Translations under genes and position numbers: made by a program
Notes under the pieces: generated by a model
Seen by the model: the letters and a program-made list of their open reading frames with translations, nothing else
Told to the model about the DNA's origin: nothing
Databases searched by the model: none
Shown: one piece after another, positions 32,936 through 44,751 of the stretch
Numbering within the stretch: position 1 is the stretch's first letter
How the letters are laid out: every line of letters begins with the position of its first letter
Assembly: GCF_011397635.1 (NCBI RefSeq)
Contig: NC_064764.1
Span: 37,484,777 to 37,548,776 of the forward strand
Direction: 5' to 3'
DNA length: 64,000 nucleotides
DNA from: Epinephelus fuscoguttatus
Taxonomy: Eukaryota; Chordata; Actinopteri; Perciformes; Serranidae

Positions 32936-33945
32936 GAATAGGGGGACACTGGCCCAAAAATAGGTTAAAACCACTGTTCTACGTTATGTCATCCTAAAAA
33001 TAATAAAAAAAAAAAAATCTTCCAACCAACATATTAAATCATTTGTGCTTACTGGTGTCCTAGCTCTGACAGAGCACCATTATTATTGTGGAGGTTATGT
33101 CAATCTTAAACATAGCACATAGCCAAGATAACTGCTGGGAAAAATATATTCTATTCCTCCACAGTGAAGTTCAGACCGTGTACCAGGCGTTACAGTATAC
33201 AGTGTTCATTGTGGGCACTACATTGTAAAATATATAGAATAACGCCACAGTGTTTTCGACATTTGAAATCCTTTATTGCCATGTTAATAAAATGGTCATG
33301 AAGTTATAAGACACAACAACAACAATGAGATGAATAAAACAGTGAAAACTGACAAGATAAAAACTAATGGAGTAAGGGAGCAGAGTTAAATACAATCAGG
33401 GTCTACTGTGGGATAAATGTATGATTTCAGCAATGATTTAAAATAAAATACAGAGTCAGCTGAGTGGATGTCCTGTGGCAGATTGATCCAGAGGCTCTCA
33501 CAGCTCATAGGGACTCTAACATTCATGGATGACACAAGTAAAAACCCATGCAGTGCATCAAAAGTTAGCAATCTTATTTCAAATAAAATCACTTTTAAAC
33601 ACAACATAAACAGTGTAAAGAGGCAAAAGCAGGTGTAATGTGATTCTATCTCTTAGTTCTAGTTCTATAAACTTCATCAGAATATTAATAATGGATATAA
33701 TAAATAGGGTTCTGCATTTGTACAGTAAATTCAAAGCAGTAAGACAGTAATGAAACATTGAGAATGAAACTACTGCAACAGAGTAACTGCAGAAAATGTC
33801 ATCAGTCATCTCATTGTTGAAGCTTACAGTGCTCATTACTGTGCATTATTTAGTAAAACAAGTCCTAAAGTTAAACACTTTCCAAGGATCAGAGAAATCA
33901 CATCTCTGCACTGTTAAACAGAAGAAGAAATCAGTGTTGAAAACA
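32936..33945 (-). other. Downstream flank of OR6 with old LINE tail
   Basis: The minus strand at 33386-33607 reads LLTFDALHGF, then SLWINLPQDIHSADS and FKSLLKSYIY, the C-terminal end of a LINE reverse transcriptase. An AATAAA signal follows (33272-33277 in complement). The 3' details (ttttaaacacaacataaacagtg) match the OR5 flank better than the OR7 and OR8 flanks. No host gene. Confidence 0.6.
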
Positions 33946-34872
33946 TTAGTTCATCTTCCTATGACATAACAACTGCTTGAGATGTTTTGAAATTTCTTTC
34001 ATTTTTAGTCCATATATGATTGGATTAACAAGTGGATGATACAAAACCAGCTGTAAAGTCATCATTAAATTTGCAAGTTTTGTAATATCAGATTCCAGTC
34101 GAGCTATAATTACATTATATGTGCACAGCAAGGAAAAGTTGATCAAAACCAACAGGTGAGGTAAACAGGTCTCTGCAGCTTTTTTCCTGACTTTTCTGCA
34201 ACTTCGATAGGTTATTCTGAAAATTTGTGCATATGTGGAAAGTATAAAGAGCATTGGAAAAAATGACACATTGAGTAAAATTACCAAACCCAATATTGTC
34301 AGTGTTCTTGAAGTGCTACACTGAAGTTTGTAAATTGAGTTATTGCAAAAAATTGCTTTTAAAGTAAACCTACAGAGCTTTTCATGAAAGCACATTGTTG
34401 TGTGTGCCACAAGCTGACAAGCAGGAACAAACCAAGCTAAAGCCAGAAAGATACAGACAGTTGTTTTTCTCATTATAGTTGGATATTGCAGAGGTTTACA
34501 TATAGACACATACCTGTCATAGGCCATGGCTGACAACAGAAAGAACTCTGCACCGCCTAAAGTATAAAACAGAAAATACTGGAGGAGACAGGCTGAATAA
34601 GATATGATCTGTTTTTCAGATAAAAAGTCAATCAGAAGCTTTGGGTAAATAGCAGTGCTGAAAAGAACAGAGTTGATTAACAAAGCTGCAATGAAAATGT
34701 ACATAGGCTCATGGAGGTTTCGCTGAATCACAATAAGATACACAATAGTAGAATTACTGCAGATTATTAAAATATATACTATAAACATGATCATAAAATA
34801 AAGGAATCTGTATTTGTGAACTTCCACATGTCCACCTAAAGTTATATATGTTACATTTAATCCTTCATCCAT
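33946..34872 (-). CDS. Olfactory receptor OR6 (subfamily B), intact mosaic
   Basis: A 308-residue OR with start ATG at 34872. NVT, RNLHEPMY, C95, MAYDRYVSICKPLQY, KAAETCLPHL and NPIIY are all present. The TM4-ECL2 segment QLVAHTTMCFHEKLCRF (153-169) matches OR7 and OR8. From about residue 190 the sequence (LTILGLVILLNVSFFP, NVIIARLESDITKLANL) and the 3' flank match OR4, OR5 and OR9. The switch falls at about 34290-34320. OR6 therefore looks like a recombination or gene-conversion product within the cluster. Confidence 0.95.
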   Translation of the reverse strand: MDEGLNVTYITLGGHVEVHKYRFLYFMIMFIVYILIICSNSTIVYLIVIQRNLHEPMYIFIAALLINSVLFSTAIYPKLLIDFLSEKQIISYSACLLQYFLFYTLGGAEFFLLSAMAYDRYVSICKPLQYPTIMRKTTVCIFLALAWFVPACQLVAHTTMCFHEKLCRFTLKAIFCNNSIYKLQCSTSRTLTILGLVILLNVSFFPMLFILSTYAQIFRITYRSCRKVRKKAAETCLPHLLVLINFSLLCTYNVIIARLESDITKLANLMMTLQLVLYHPLVNPIIYGLKMKEISKHLKQLLCHRKMN

Positions 34873-35299
34873 TAAGATAGTCTAAAATTAACAATCACTT
34901 AAACAGGCAGATAATATAACAGACATATTGAACCTACAACTGAGTAAAGAATTCACTCTCTGAACATCCATTTAACAATCAACCTGTATTTGAATGTGTT
35001 ATTCATTCACAGTTACCTGACTTCATTAAAAAATGCAGGTGGGACGTGTTCACCTCCAAACTCCACAGGCTGAGTTTGTGACATGTTTTTATCAGACTGC
35101 TTCATCCTCCATAGATCTCATTACACCATTCACCAAAGGAAACAATAACACGTGACAAATTTTTTTCAAACTCTGTAGCCCAGAAATCAGAAGCCATAGT
35201 TCACCTTTTTTACTGGAGAATGTGCATATGCAATGTTTTCTGTGCCACTATAAAGAAAAGAAAAAAGTAGAGCATTTTAATTATTTTCAAAATTTATTG
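34873..35299 (-). promoter_or_regulatory. Upstream region of OR6
   Basis: Block II near 34904-34925 and block I with the MEDEAV mini-ORF at 35100-35117. The layout is the same as before OR5 and OR7-OR9. Confidence 0.4.
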
Positions 35300-35702
35300 T
35301 TTTGGAAAGTGACTTTATTTCATTCACCAAATGGTGTCTCCCTCATACTGTGTCACAGAGCGCTTTTTTATTTGTTTGTGCACCCCTGGTCAAAATTTAT
35401 TTTACTGTAAATTGTTAAGTAGAAGATGAAGTGATCTCCAAAAGACATGAAGTTAAAGATGAAACATGCTTTTCAACATTTAAGCAAGATCAGTGTATTA
35501 TTTTGATTTCGTACAATTTTTAGAGTGAAACAAGGAAAGGAACACCATGCAGAAGGTTTGGACACCCCAAGACATTTGAGCTCTCAGACAACTTTTACCA
35601 AGGTCTTGTTAGGGCTCTGGCTTGTTCACAGTCATCGTTAGGAAAGGCCAGGTGATGCAAATTTTAAAGCGTTGTAAAGGTTCTGATTCCTGAGACCTTG
35701 GC
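35300..35702 (+). mobile_element. Tc1-type 5' end upstream of OR6
   Basis: Left part of a Tc1/mariner element (tttattttactgtaaattg, then ttgttagggctctggcttg and gttaggaaaggccagg). It runs to gagaccttgg, where Harbinger copy 2 begins. It lacks the transposase. The same stretch recurs at 37137-37500 and upstream of every minus-strand B gene. Confidence 0.7.
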
Positions 35703-36612
35703 CTCTAGTTTCCCGGCGTGGCGCAGGGTGGCGAACCCCATGTCGAGCTAGTTTCGAGCAGCGCAATCCAAGGCGCGCTCAGTTTGGTAGTTTGGCAGAC
35801 CGAGGTGCGCTGAGATGGGTGTGGCGGCGCAGCAGGGGGAGGTGTCGACAGATGCAGCTTGGCGCAGTGACAGTTTCGTGCCAAAAGGCTTCACTGAAGG
35901 TGCACTAAAAGCTCGCCAGCTGAAACCAGGTCTACTGTCAGCGCAGGGGGAGCGTAGCTGGTGTAGCGGAAGTTTGGCTGACCGGTGCACAGTGCGCACA
36001 CCTCACCAAAATCTCACAGGCAGGTTTCCAGAATGTCAAGCACATTAATAATGCAATAAATACCCAAAACCACTATTCAGTGCAACTATCTGCAATCAGC
36101 ACATAAATGTATCTCTGTATCGACTGTCCCGTCACATCTGATGTCAGATTAAAGGGGATTGGCACCGTTTGGCACGTTTGGCACGCGTAATGGAAACCCA
36201 ACCTGATCTGATTAACACAGCTGCAACTAAGATGTTCACATCCCTCTCAGCCAACCACAAACAGCCACAGCATCAGATAGGGAGTATATATTCAGCACCT
36301 GTCATCTTAGAAAAGTCAAAAGAAAAGAAACAGAGTGAGACTGCGAGAGAGAAAGAGAGAGAGCGCACGAGAGAAACGCAACTTTGATTTACAATTGTGG
36401 TGACCTCCTCCCAGGCTACCTGCCTGCTGCTGTCAGGCTACATAACCAGCACTGCTCACAGTAGACTGCACCATGGACACTTTTTTGACACTTTATTGAC
36501 ACCACAGCTGTCTGCTGTTCTGCACATACAATGACTTGTACTAGATATGCTCCCTTTATCCACTGCTCATTTTCATTCACTGCTGCTCATTATTATCCAC
36601 TTCCTATTATTT

Positions 36613-36662
<50 letters not shown>

Positions 36663-37136
36663 GTTATTTATCACCGTCTCTTGTATTTTTGTACTTATTT
36701 GCATGCCTAGTTATTTAAGTTTTTTACGTTTAATTTTGAAATCTTTAATCTGACTCTTTCTCCTTGACTGCTAGAACACTGGAATTTCTCAATTATGGGA
36801 TCAATAAAGGTGTATCTTATCTTATCTTATCTTATCTTATCTTATCTTATCAGCCCGTGCAGGTCTGCTCACAGTTCCCTATATTCGGACACTGCGAGCT
36901 TCGACCTCCCAGACCAAAACATCAGTTTCCTCCTGGGAGAAGTTTGGCCGTCTGACGCTGCTGCTCTCTTCTGCCATAGCGAATTGAGTAAACGCTCATT
37001 ATGCCTTCGTGCGGCGAGGGCGAGGAGAGGGGCTCATTTGATTGGTGTGATGTGTGTAAAACCCACTCCACGTCTTCTCTTCTCCCTCTTTCCGACATGC
37101 GCAGGTAGGAAGGACGGAGGTGGGAAAGAGCAGTAG
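35703..37136 (+). mobile_element. Harbinger copy 2 with internal LINE tail
   Basis: Starts with the Harbinger end ggcctctagtttcccggcg and follows copy 1 to about 36395. A LINE 3' UTR (about 36396-36857) follows, holding (ATT)n at 36614-36662 and a (TTATC)n tail at 36812-36851. 36858-36977 on the minus strand then reads MAEESSSVRRPNFSQEETDV, the start of a Myb/SANT-like second Harbinger protein. No transposase exon and no right terminal repeat were found; the right edge joins Tc1 sequence at about 37137. Non-autonomous and truncated. Confidence 0.7.
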
Positions 37137-37855
37137 TAGGAGAGTGACTCTGTTTCCTTCACCAAGTCGTGTCTCCCTCATATTGTGTCACATGGTGCTT
37201 TTTTATTTGTTTGGGCCCCCCTGGTCAAAATTTATTTTACTGTAAATAGTTAAGTAGAAGATGAAGTGATCTCCAAAAGACATAAAGTTAAAAATGAAAC
37301 ATGCTTTTCAACATTTTAAGCAAGATCAATGTATTTTTTTTTTTTTTGCTTTGTATAATTTTGGAGTGACATTTGAGCTCTCAGACAATTTTTACCAGGG
37401 TCTTGTTAGGGCTCTGGCTTGTTCACAGTCATCGTTAGGAAAGGCCAGGTAATGCAAATTTCAAAGCTTTGTAAATACTCTGATTCCTGAGACCTTGGCC
37501 CAATAATCAGCAGCCATGGGCTCCTCTAAACAGCTCCCTAGCACTCTGAAAACTAATAACTGATGCCCACAAAGCAGGAGAAGACTATAAGAAGATAGCA
37601 AAGTGTTTTCAAGGAGCTGTGTCCTCATTTTGTAATGTCATTAAAAAGTGGCATTAAACAGGAACTGTGGAGGTCAAGTTGAAGTCTGGAATACCAAGAC
37701 AACTTTCTGAAAGAGTTGCTCGTAGGATTGTTAGAAAGGCAAATCAAAACCACTGTTTGACTGCAAAAGACCTGCAGGAAGATTACCAGGCTCTGGAGTG
37801 GTGGTGCACTGATTTACTGTGCAGCCATACCTGTACAAATATGACCTTCATGGAC
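37137..37855 (+). mobile_element. Tc1 element with transposase N terminus
   Basis: Tc1 5' end again, continuing into coding sequence: GIPRQLSERVARRIVRKANQ at 37681-37740, then LTAKDLQEDYQALEWW and YKYDL-type sequence to 37855. This is the paired helix-turn-helix DNA-binding region of Tc1 transposases. LINE 4 interrupts it; RVIRRKPF-type sequence resumes at about 40098. The DDE domain is absent. Confidence 0.8.
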
Positions 37856-39356
37856 TTTTAACACTCACTTGTTAGACATGATCAATATGTCCTAATTAGC
37901 AGGCTATGTACCACAATCTTTTAAGGTAGCTGTAATTAAACCTCTCCTTAAAAAAAAAAAAAAAAAAAAAGCCCAACCTGGATCCAGAGGTTTTATCCAA
38001 CTATAGACCAATATCTAATCTGCCCTTTCTTTCAAAGATCCTTGAGAAAGTAGTCACAGACCAGCTGTGTGATTTTCTCCATGATAATAATTTATTTGAG
38101 GAATTTCAGTCAGGATTTAGAGTGCATCATAGCACTGAGACAGCACTAGTTAAAATTACAAATGATCTTCTGATTGCTTCAGACAAAGGACTTGTCTCTG
38201 TACTTGTTTTATTAGATTTTAGTGCAGCATTTGACACAATTGACCATGAAATTCTGCTACAGAGACTGAACACTTAATTGGCCAAAAAGGTTCTGCGCTA
38301 AGCTGGTTTAAATCTTATTTATCCGATCGTTCTCAGTTTGTTCACATTCGTGATGAATCATCCTTACGTACTAAAGTTTGTTTTGGAGTTCCACAACGTT
38401 CTGTGCTCGGACCAATCCTAGTTACTCTATATATGCTTCCCTTAGGTAACATCATTAGAAATCACTCTGTAAATTTCCATTGTTATGCGGATGATACACA
38501 GTTGTATTTATCAGTGAAGCCAGAAGAAAGTAATCAATTAACTAAACTTCATAACTGCCTTTAAAACCTGGATGAGCAGCAGTTTCCTGATGTTAAATTC
38601 AGACAAAACTGAAGTTATTGTTCTTGTCCCGAAACAACTCAGATACTCTTTATCTGATGACATAGTTTCTCCAGATGGCATTGCTCTGGCCTCTAGCACT
38701 TCCGTAAGAAACCTCGGAGTAATATTTTACATCATGGACTGCATTTTTTCATCTGTGTAATATATTGCGAAAATTAGGCCTGGCCCAAAAATTGGTCCAC
38801 GCTTCTGTTACCTCTAGGTTGGATTACTGTAATTCTCTATTATCAGGTAGCTCTAGTAAGTCTTTAAAAACTCTCCAGCTAATTCAGAATGCAGCAGCAC
38901 GTGTACTAACAGGAGCTAAGAAACGAGATCATATCTCTCCTGTTTTAGCTTCTCTGTACTGGCTCCCTGTAAAATCCAGAACTAAATTTAAAATCCTACT
39001 GTTAACTTATAAAGCTCTAAATGGTCAGGCTCCGTCATATCTTAGAAAGCTCATAGTGCCTTATTATCCCACCAGAACACTGCGCTCTGAAAATGCAGGG
39101 TTACTTGTGTTCCCTAAAGTCTCCAAAAGTAGATCAGGAGCCAGAGCCTTCAGCTATCAGGCTCCTCTCCTGTGGAATCATCTTCCTGTTACGGTCCGGG
39201 AGGCAGACACCATCTCCACATTTAAGACTAGACTTAAGACTTTCCTCTTTGATAAAGCTTATAGTTAGGGCTGGCTCAGGCTTGCCTTGTACCAGCCCCT
39301 AGTCAGGCTGACTTAGGCCTAGTCTGCCGGAGGACCCCCCTATAATACACCGGGCC

Positions 39357-39409
<53 letters not shown>

Positions 39410-40097
39410 GTCCTGTTACCACATCTTGCTAACTCGGCCATTCTGGATGTCACTAACTCGGCTTCTTCTCTGGAGCCTTTGTGCTCCACTGTCTCTCAGA
39501 TTAACTCATATCACAGCGGTGCCTGCATAGTGTGACATGTGTGGTTGTGCTTCTCCTGTGGTCCTGCCAGATGCCTCCTGCTGCTGCTGTTACCATTAGT
39601 CATACTTCGACTGTTATTGTACACATGATTATTGTCACATATGTATACTATCACACATTTTTATATACTTTCAACATATTGTACCACAATAACCAGAATT
39701 ATAATTATAATATTATTATAATATCATTACTTTCATTAATGTTGTTGTAAGCTACTCTCATTACCATCTGTCCTGCATCTCTCTCTGTCTCTGTCTCTCT
39801 CTCTGTCTCATTGTGTCATGTGGATTACTGTTAATTTGTTATGTTGATCTGTTCTGTACGACATCTATTGCACGTCTGTCCGTCCTGGAAGAGGGATCCC
39901 TCCTCAGTTGCTCTTCCTGAGGTTTCTACCATGTTTTTTCCCCCGTTAAAGGGTTTTTTGGGGAGTTTTTCCTTATCCACTGCGAGGGTCATAAGGACAG
40001 AGGGATGTCGTATGCTGTAAAGCCCTGCGAGGCAAATTGTGATTTGTGATATTGGGCTTTATAAATGAAATTGATTGATTGATTGATTGATTGATTG
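37856..40097 (+). mobile_element. L2-like LINE 4, inserted in Tc1
   Basis: 5'-truncated L2-like LINE starting within the RT fingers and reaching the stop near 39268. It reads [51 protein letters not shown] and APLLWNHLPV. The 3' UTR includes (CT)n at 39358-39407 and ends in an attgattgattg tail. It has several frame breaks and a deletion at about 38728 compared with LINE 5. It is the same insertion as LINE 5, copied by segmental duplication. Confidence 0.85.
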
Positions 40098-40334
40098 AAG
40101 AGTCATCAGAAGAAAACCTTTCCTGCATCTTCACCGCAAAATTCCATGTCTGAAGAAATTTCCTCAATGTGTTCTTGAGATATTGCATTCATGAAAATGA
40201 GACAGTCACAGAGGTCACAGTGACTTTGACTTTTGACCACCAAAAATATGACTCAGTTCATTGTTGACTCCATGTGGACATTTGTGCCAAATTTGAAGAA
40301 ATTCCCTCAAGCTGTTCTGAGATATCATGTTCGC
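40098..40334 (+). mobile_element. Tc1 remainder and dispersed fish repeat
   Basis: Begins with agagtcatcagaagaaaacc, the Tc1 transposase continuation (RVIRRKPF), for about 45 bases. It then becomes a dispersed repeat (ttgaagaaattccctcaagc, gagatatcatgttcgc) that continues at 41321-41420 beyond the solo LTR (gcggacgggtggacaacctg). Confidence 0.6.
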
Positions 40335-41315
40335 TGTTACGATGGTCCAGAAGCACATTTAGATTAGTTCAGTTAAGCTCAGTTTGAGTAATAGATAAGG
40401 AATAGAAAATAACCTTGCACCCACCCAGCTAGATTTCTCTTTCTTCTCACTTTGATTTAGTTTATTATTTTCATGCCAAATATATTTGTATGTATATTTG
40501 TCTGTAACGCATGTTGTGTGTCTAAATAGTGATGCTGTAGTTTTGTCGGCGCTTGTGTAGTTGCAGCCTTCTCTGATCTGCGCGCGAGCTCTTTGATGTG
40601 TGCATGCCTGTGTGAGTGTCTGGACACGTTGGAGTGAGTGAGAGAGTGGAGCCGTGTCTGCTGGTGAAAGCCGTTGTTGCCATCCGTTGGTCGTTGAAGA
40701 TGTGAAGAGGAGTTTCGGGACTGTTCCTGCCTGGTGTGCAGATCAACGCTGGCTGAGAGTCACTAGCTAGCTAGAGATAAGCTAGCTAGCCTTTGTGGCA
40801 CCACTTTACCGTGGACTACAAACTCTGTAGCCGGCTCCTTTGACGGACAGTCACACCCCCCCCTCATCTTCAGTTTCACCTGCTCCCCCTCTACACCTGG
40901 GACTTTCATCTTTCCTGGACATCATCGCTGCATGAGCTCCAACCCCTGGGCATCTGGTACCATAGCATAGGATTAGCATAGGGACTTAGCATAGTTATCT
41001 TAGGCTATTTAGTATAGGGTTTAGTTAGGATAATATTGTGTATTGTATTTCATGTGTGTCTATTCATCTATCTTCTAATTAAAGGTACAGTTTGTTATTT
41101 CTTTATGTCTGTGTCCCTCCCCCAGTTATTTAGTAGAGTGTCCACCTTTCCAAATTACATATAATATTATACATAGAGGTATGCCGGTGGCTTTACATCG
41201 CCGTTTCTAATTGGTTTGTAGGTTTAGCAGTCATAATATTTAGTTTCGCGAGTCAAAGTAAGTGTACAGTCCTGTCAGGTTAATTTAATTTCGTTATTGT
41301 AGCGTGAGCTGAACA
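40335..41315 (+). mobile_element. Solo LTR fossil, 981 bp
   Basis: Begins tgttacgatgg and ends gctgaaca (TG...CA), flanked by 5-bp repeats ttcgc (40330-40334) and tttgc (41316-41320). The duplicate spacer at about 49490 reads straight through this point (ttcgcaatgatggg), giving the empty site. The internal region is absent, as expected after LTR-LTR recombination. Family not identified. Because the duplicate lacks it, it is younger than the segmental duplication. Confidence 0.8.
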
Positions 41316-41420
41316 TTTGCAATGATGGGACTGACATATATGCGGACGGGTGGACAACCTGAAAACATAATACTTCTGACTGCAGCTATTGTTGGTGCGG
41401 AGACATAAAAAAGAGTCTTA

Positions 41421-41488
41421 TCTACATGTGGTCATATTGTTGATGTACGTGTGTTGATTTGCTGTCATTAAGTGAGTAATTGATGATC

Positions 41489-41519
<31 letters not shown>

Positions 41520-42986
41520 CACTTAAAAGTGTCTTAGTCTGTAGTTAGGCTTATTTAGTTTGTAGTTTTGTGTGTTTATTTTTGTCATATTGTGATAAAA
41601 ACCTTTGGAATCACACTTGCTGTCTGTTTAATATGGCACAAGTGTGAGTGAATCGCGGAGCCCTGCTGTGTCAAAAACTCCAAAATCCTTCAAATTGATA
41701 GTTTAATGTACTTTATGAAACTGAATTAATTAAACGGCTATCATTTTTCCTTTTTTATGGTGTCCCACACGGTGAGTTCATGTAAATTGAATCATATTTT
41801 TCTATATAATTAATAGCTATCATAAATATTTCTTATAGCCATTTTAATACTTTCAACTATGTGTTCCCAACATTAACATTCAATTACATGGTCTTATAAT
41901 GATATAGTACAGAATAATGATCAACATTAATAATCAGGGAAGACATTTAGCCTACATTTTAGTTGATGGGAGGAGGTGGGGGACACTGGCCCAAAAATAG
42001 GTTAAAACCACTGCTCTATGTTATGTCATCCTAATAACAAAAAAAAATCTTCCAACCAACATATTAAATCATTTGTGCTTACTGGTGTCCTAGCCCTGAC
42101 AGAGCACCATTATTATTGTGGAGGTTATGTCAATCTTAAACGTAGCACATAGCCAAGATAACTGCTGGGAAAAATATATCTTTATGCCTCTACAGTAAAG
42201 TTCAGACCGTGTACCAGGCGTTACAGTATACAGTGTTCATTATGAGCACTACATTGTAAAATATATAGAATAACGCCACAATGTTTTCGACATTTGAAAT
42301 CCTTTATTGCCATGTTAATAAAACGGTCATGAAGTTATAAGACACAACAACAACAATGAGATGAATAAAACAGTGAAAACTGACAAGATAAAAACTAATG
42401 GAGTAAGGGAGCAGAGTTAAATACAATCAGGGTCTACTGTGGGATAAATGTATGATTTCAGCAATGATTTAAAATAAAATACAGAGTCAGCTGAGTGGAT
42501 GTCCTGTGGCAGATTGATCCAGAGGCTCTCGCAGCTCACAGGGACTCTAACGTTCATGGATGACACAAGTAAAAACCCATGCAGTGCATCAAAAGTTAGC
42601 AATATAAGTTGAAAGCGACCTCTTTAAAAACAATCTATAAACAATGAAAAGAGGCAACAGCAGGTGTAATGTGATTCTTTCTCTTAGTTCTACTTATCAA
42701 ATACTTCATCAATAGACCCAGAATACTAATTCTGGATATAATAAATAGGGTTCTGCATTTGTACAGTAAATTCAGAGCAGTAAGACAGTAATGAAACATT
42801 GAGAATGAAACTACTGCAACAGAGTAACTGCAGAAAATGTCATCAGTCATCTCATTGTTGAAGCTTACAGTGCTCATTACTGTGCATTATTAAGTAAAAC
42901 AAGTCCTAAAGTTAAACACTTTCCAAGGATCAGAGAAATCACATCTCTGCACTGTTAAACAGAAGAAGAAATCAGTGTTGATAACA
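41421..42986 (-). other. Distal and proximal downstream flank of OR7
   Basis: Non-genic B-type flank with (CA)n at 41489-41516. The distal block 41690-42100 is shared by all B units. The old LINE tail at about 42290-42705 (minus strand SRTKRKNHITPAVASF, then LWINLPQDIHSADS) ends with AATAAA. Nearly identical to the OR8 flank at 49600-51206. Confidence 0.6.
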
Positions 42987-43913
42987 TTAGTTCATCTTCC
43001 TATGACATAACAACTGCTTGAGGTGTTTTGAAATTTCTTTCATTTTTAGTCCATATATGATTGGATTAACAAGTGGATGATACAAAACCAGCTGTAAAGT
43101 CATTATTAAATTTGCAAGTTTTGGAATTTCAGATTCCAGTCGAGCTGTCATTAAATTATATGTGCACAGCAAGGAGAAGTTGATCAAAACCAACAGGTGA
43201 GGTAAACAGGTCTCTGCAGCTTTTTTCCTGACTTTTCTGCAACTTCGATAGGTTATTCTGAAAATTTGTGCATACGTGGAAAGTATAAAGAGCATTGGAA
43301 AAAATGACCCATTTAGAAACATGAACAAACCATATATAGTCAGTGCTCTTGAAGTGCTACACTGAAGTTTGTAAATTGAGTTATTGCAAAAAATTGCTTT
43401 GAATGTAAACCTACAGAGCTTTTCATGAAAGCACATTGTTGTGTGTACCACAAGCTGACAAGCAGGAACAAACCAAGCTAAAGCCAGAAAGATCCAGACA
43501 GTTGTTTTTCTCATTATAGTTGGATATTGCAGAGGTTTACATATAGACACATACCTGTCATAGGCCATGGCTGACAACAGAAAGAACTCTGCGCCAACTA
43601 AAGTATAAAACAGAAAATACTGGAGGAGACAGGCTGAATAAGATATGATCTGTTTTTCAGATAAAAAGTCAATCAGAAACTTTGGGTAAATAGCAGTGCT
43701 GAAAAGAACAGAGTTGATTAACAAAGCTGCAATGAAAATGTACATAGGCTCATGGAGGTTTCGGTGAATCACAATAAGATACACAATAGTAGAATTACTG
43801 CAGATTATTAAAATATATACTATAAACATGATCATAAAATAAAGGAATCTGTATTTGTGAACTTCCACGTGTCCACCAAAAGTTATATATGTTACATTTA
43901 ATCCTTCATCCAT
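42987..43913 (-). CDS. Olfactory receptor OR7 (subfamily B), intact
   Basis: A 308-residue OR. The start is the ATG at 43913; an in-frame TTG 12 bases upstream is not favoured. It is the sister of OR8. Both share VHTTMCFHEKLCRFTFK in ECL2, LTIYGLFMFLNGSFFP in TM5 and ARLESEIPKLANL in ECL3/TM7. OR7 differs by F12 for L, V107 for G in TM3 (TLVGAEFF), W139 for C, V156 for A and NLMTAR for NLITAR. All OR hallmarks (NVT, HEPMY, C95, MAYDRY, NPIIY) are present. Confidence 0.95.
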   Translation of the reverse strand: MDEGLNVTYITFGGHVEVHKYRFLYFMIMFIVYILIICSNSTIVYLIVIHRNLHEPMYIFIAALLINSVLFSTAIYPKFLIDFLSEKQIISYSACLLQYFLFYTLVGAEFFLLSAMAYDRYVSICKPLQYPTIMRKTTVWIFLALAWFVPACQLVVHTTMCFHEKLCRFTFKAIFCNNSIYKLQCSTSRALTIYGLFMFLNGSFFPMLFILSTYAQIFRITYRSCRKVRKKAAETCLPHLLVLINFSLLCTYNLMTARLESEIPKLANLIMTLQLVLYHPLVNPIIYGLKMKEISKHLKQLLCHRKMN

Positions 43914-44339
43914 TAAGATAGTCAAAAACTAACAATCACTTAAACAGGCAGATAATATAACAGACATACTGAACCTACAACTACAAGTAAAGAATTCACT
44001 CTCTGAACATCCATTTAACAATCAACCTGTATTTGAATGTGTTATTCATTCACAGTTACCTGACTTCATTAAAAAATGCAGGTGGAACGTGTTCACCTCC
44101 AAACTCCACAGGCTGAGTTTGTGACATGTTTTTATCAGACTGCTTCATCCTCCATAGATCTCATTACACCATTCACCAAAGGAAACAATAACACGTGACA
44201 AACTTTGTCAAACTTTGTAGCCCAGAAATCAGAAGCCATAGTTCATCTTTTTTACTGGAGAATGTGCATATGCAGTGTTTTCTGTGCCACTATAAAGAAA
44301 AGAAAAAAGTAGAGCATTTTAATTATTTTCAAAATTTAT
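43914..44339 (-). promoter_or_regulatory. Upstream region of OR7
   Basis: Block II near 43946-43967, block I with the MEDEAV mini-ORF near 44143-44160. Same layout as the other B genes. Confidence 0.4.
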
Positions 44340-44751
44340 TATTTTGGAAAGTGGCTTTATTTCCTTCACCAAATGGTGTCTCCCTCATACTGTGTCACAG
44401 AGTGCTTTTTTATTTGTTTGGGCACCCTTGTCAAAATTTATTTTACTGTAAATTGTTAAGTAAGTAGAAGATGAAGTGATTTCCAAAAGACATGAAGTTA
44501 AAGATGAAACATGCTTTTCAACATTTTAAGCAAGATCAGTGTATTATTTTGATTTCGTACAATTTTTAGAGTGAAACAAGGAAAGGAACACCATGCAGAA
44601 GGTTTGGACACCCCAAGACATTTGAGCTCTCAGACAACTTTTACCAAGGTCTTGTTAGGGCTCTGGCTTGTTCACAGTCATCGTTAGGAAAGGCCAGGTG
44701 ATGCAAATTTTAAAGCGTTGTAAAGGTTCTGATTCCTGAGACCTTGGCCTC
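44340..44751 (+). mobile_element. Tc1-type 5' end upstream of OR7
   Basis: Copy B counterpart of 35300-35702. It carries a small local duplication (ttaagtaagtagaag) and ends at gagaccttgg where Harbinger copy 3 begins. Confidence 0.7.
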
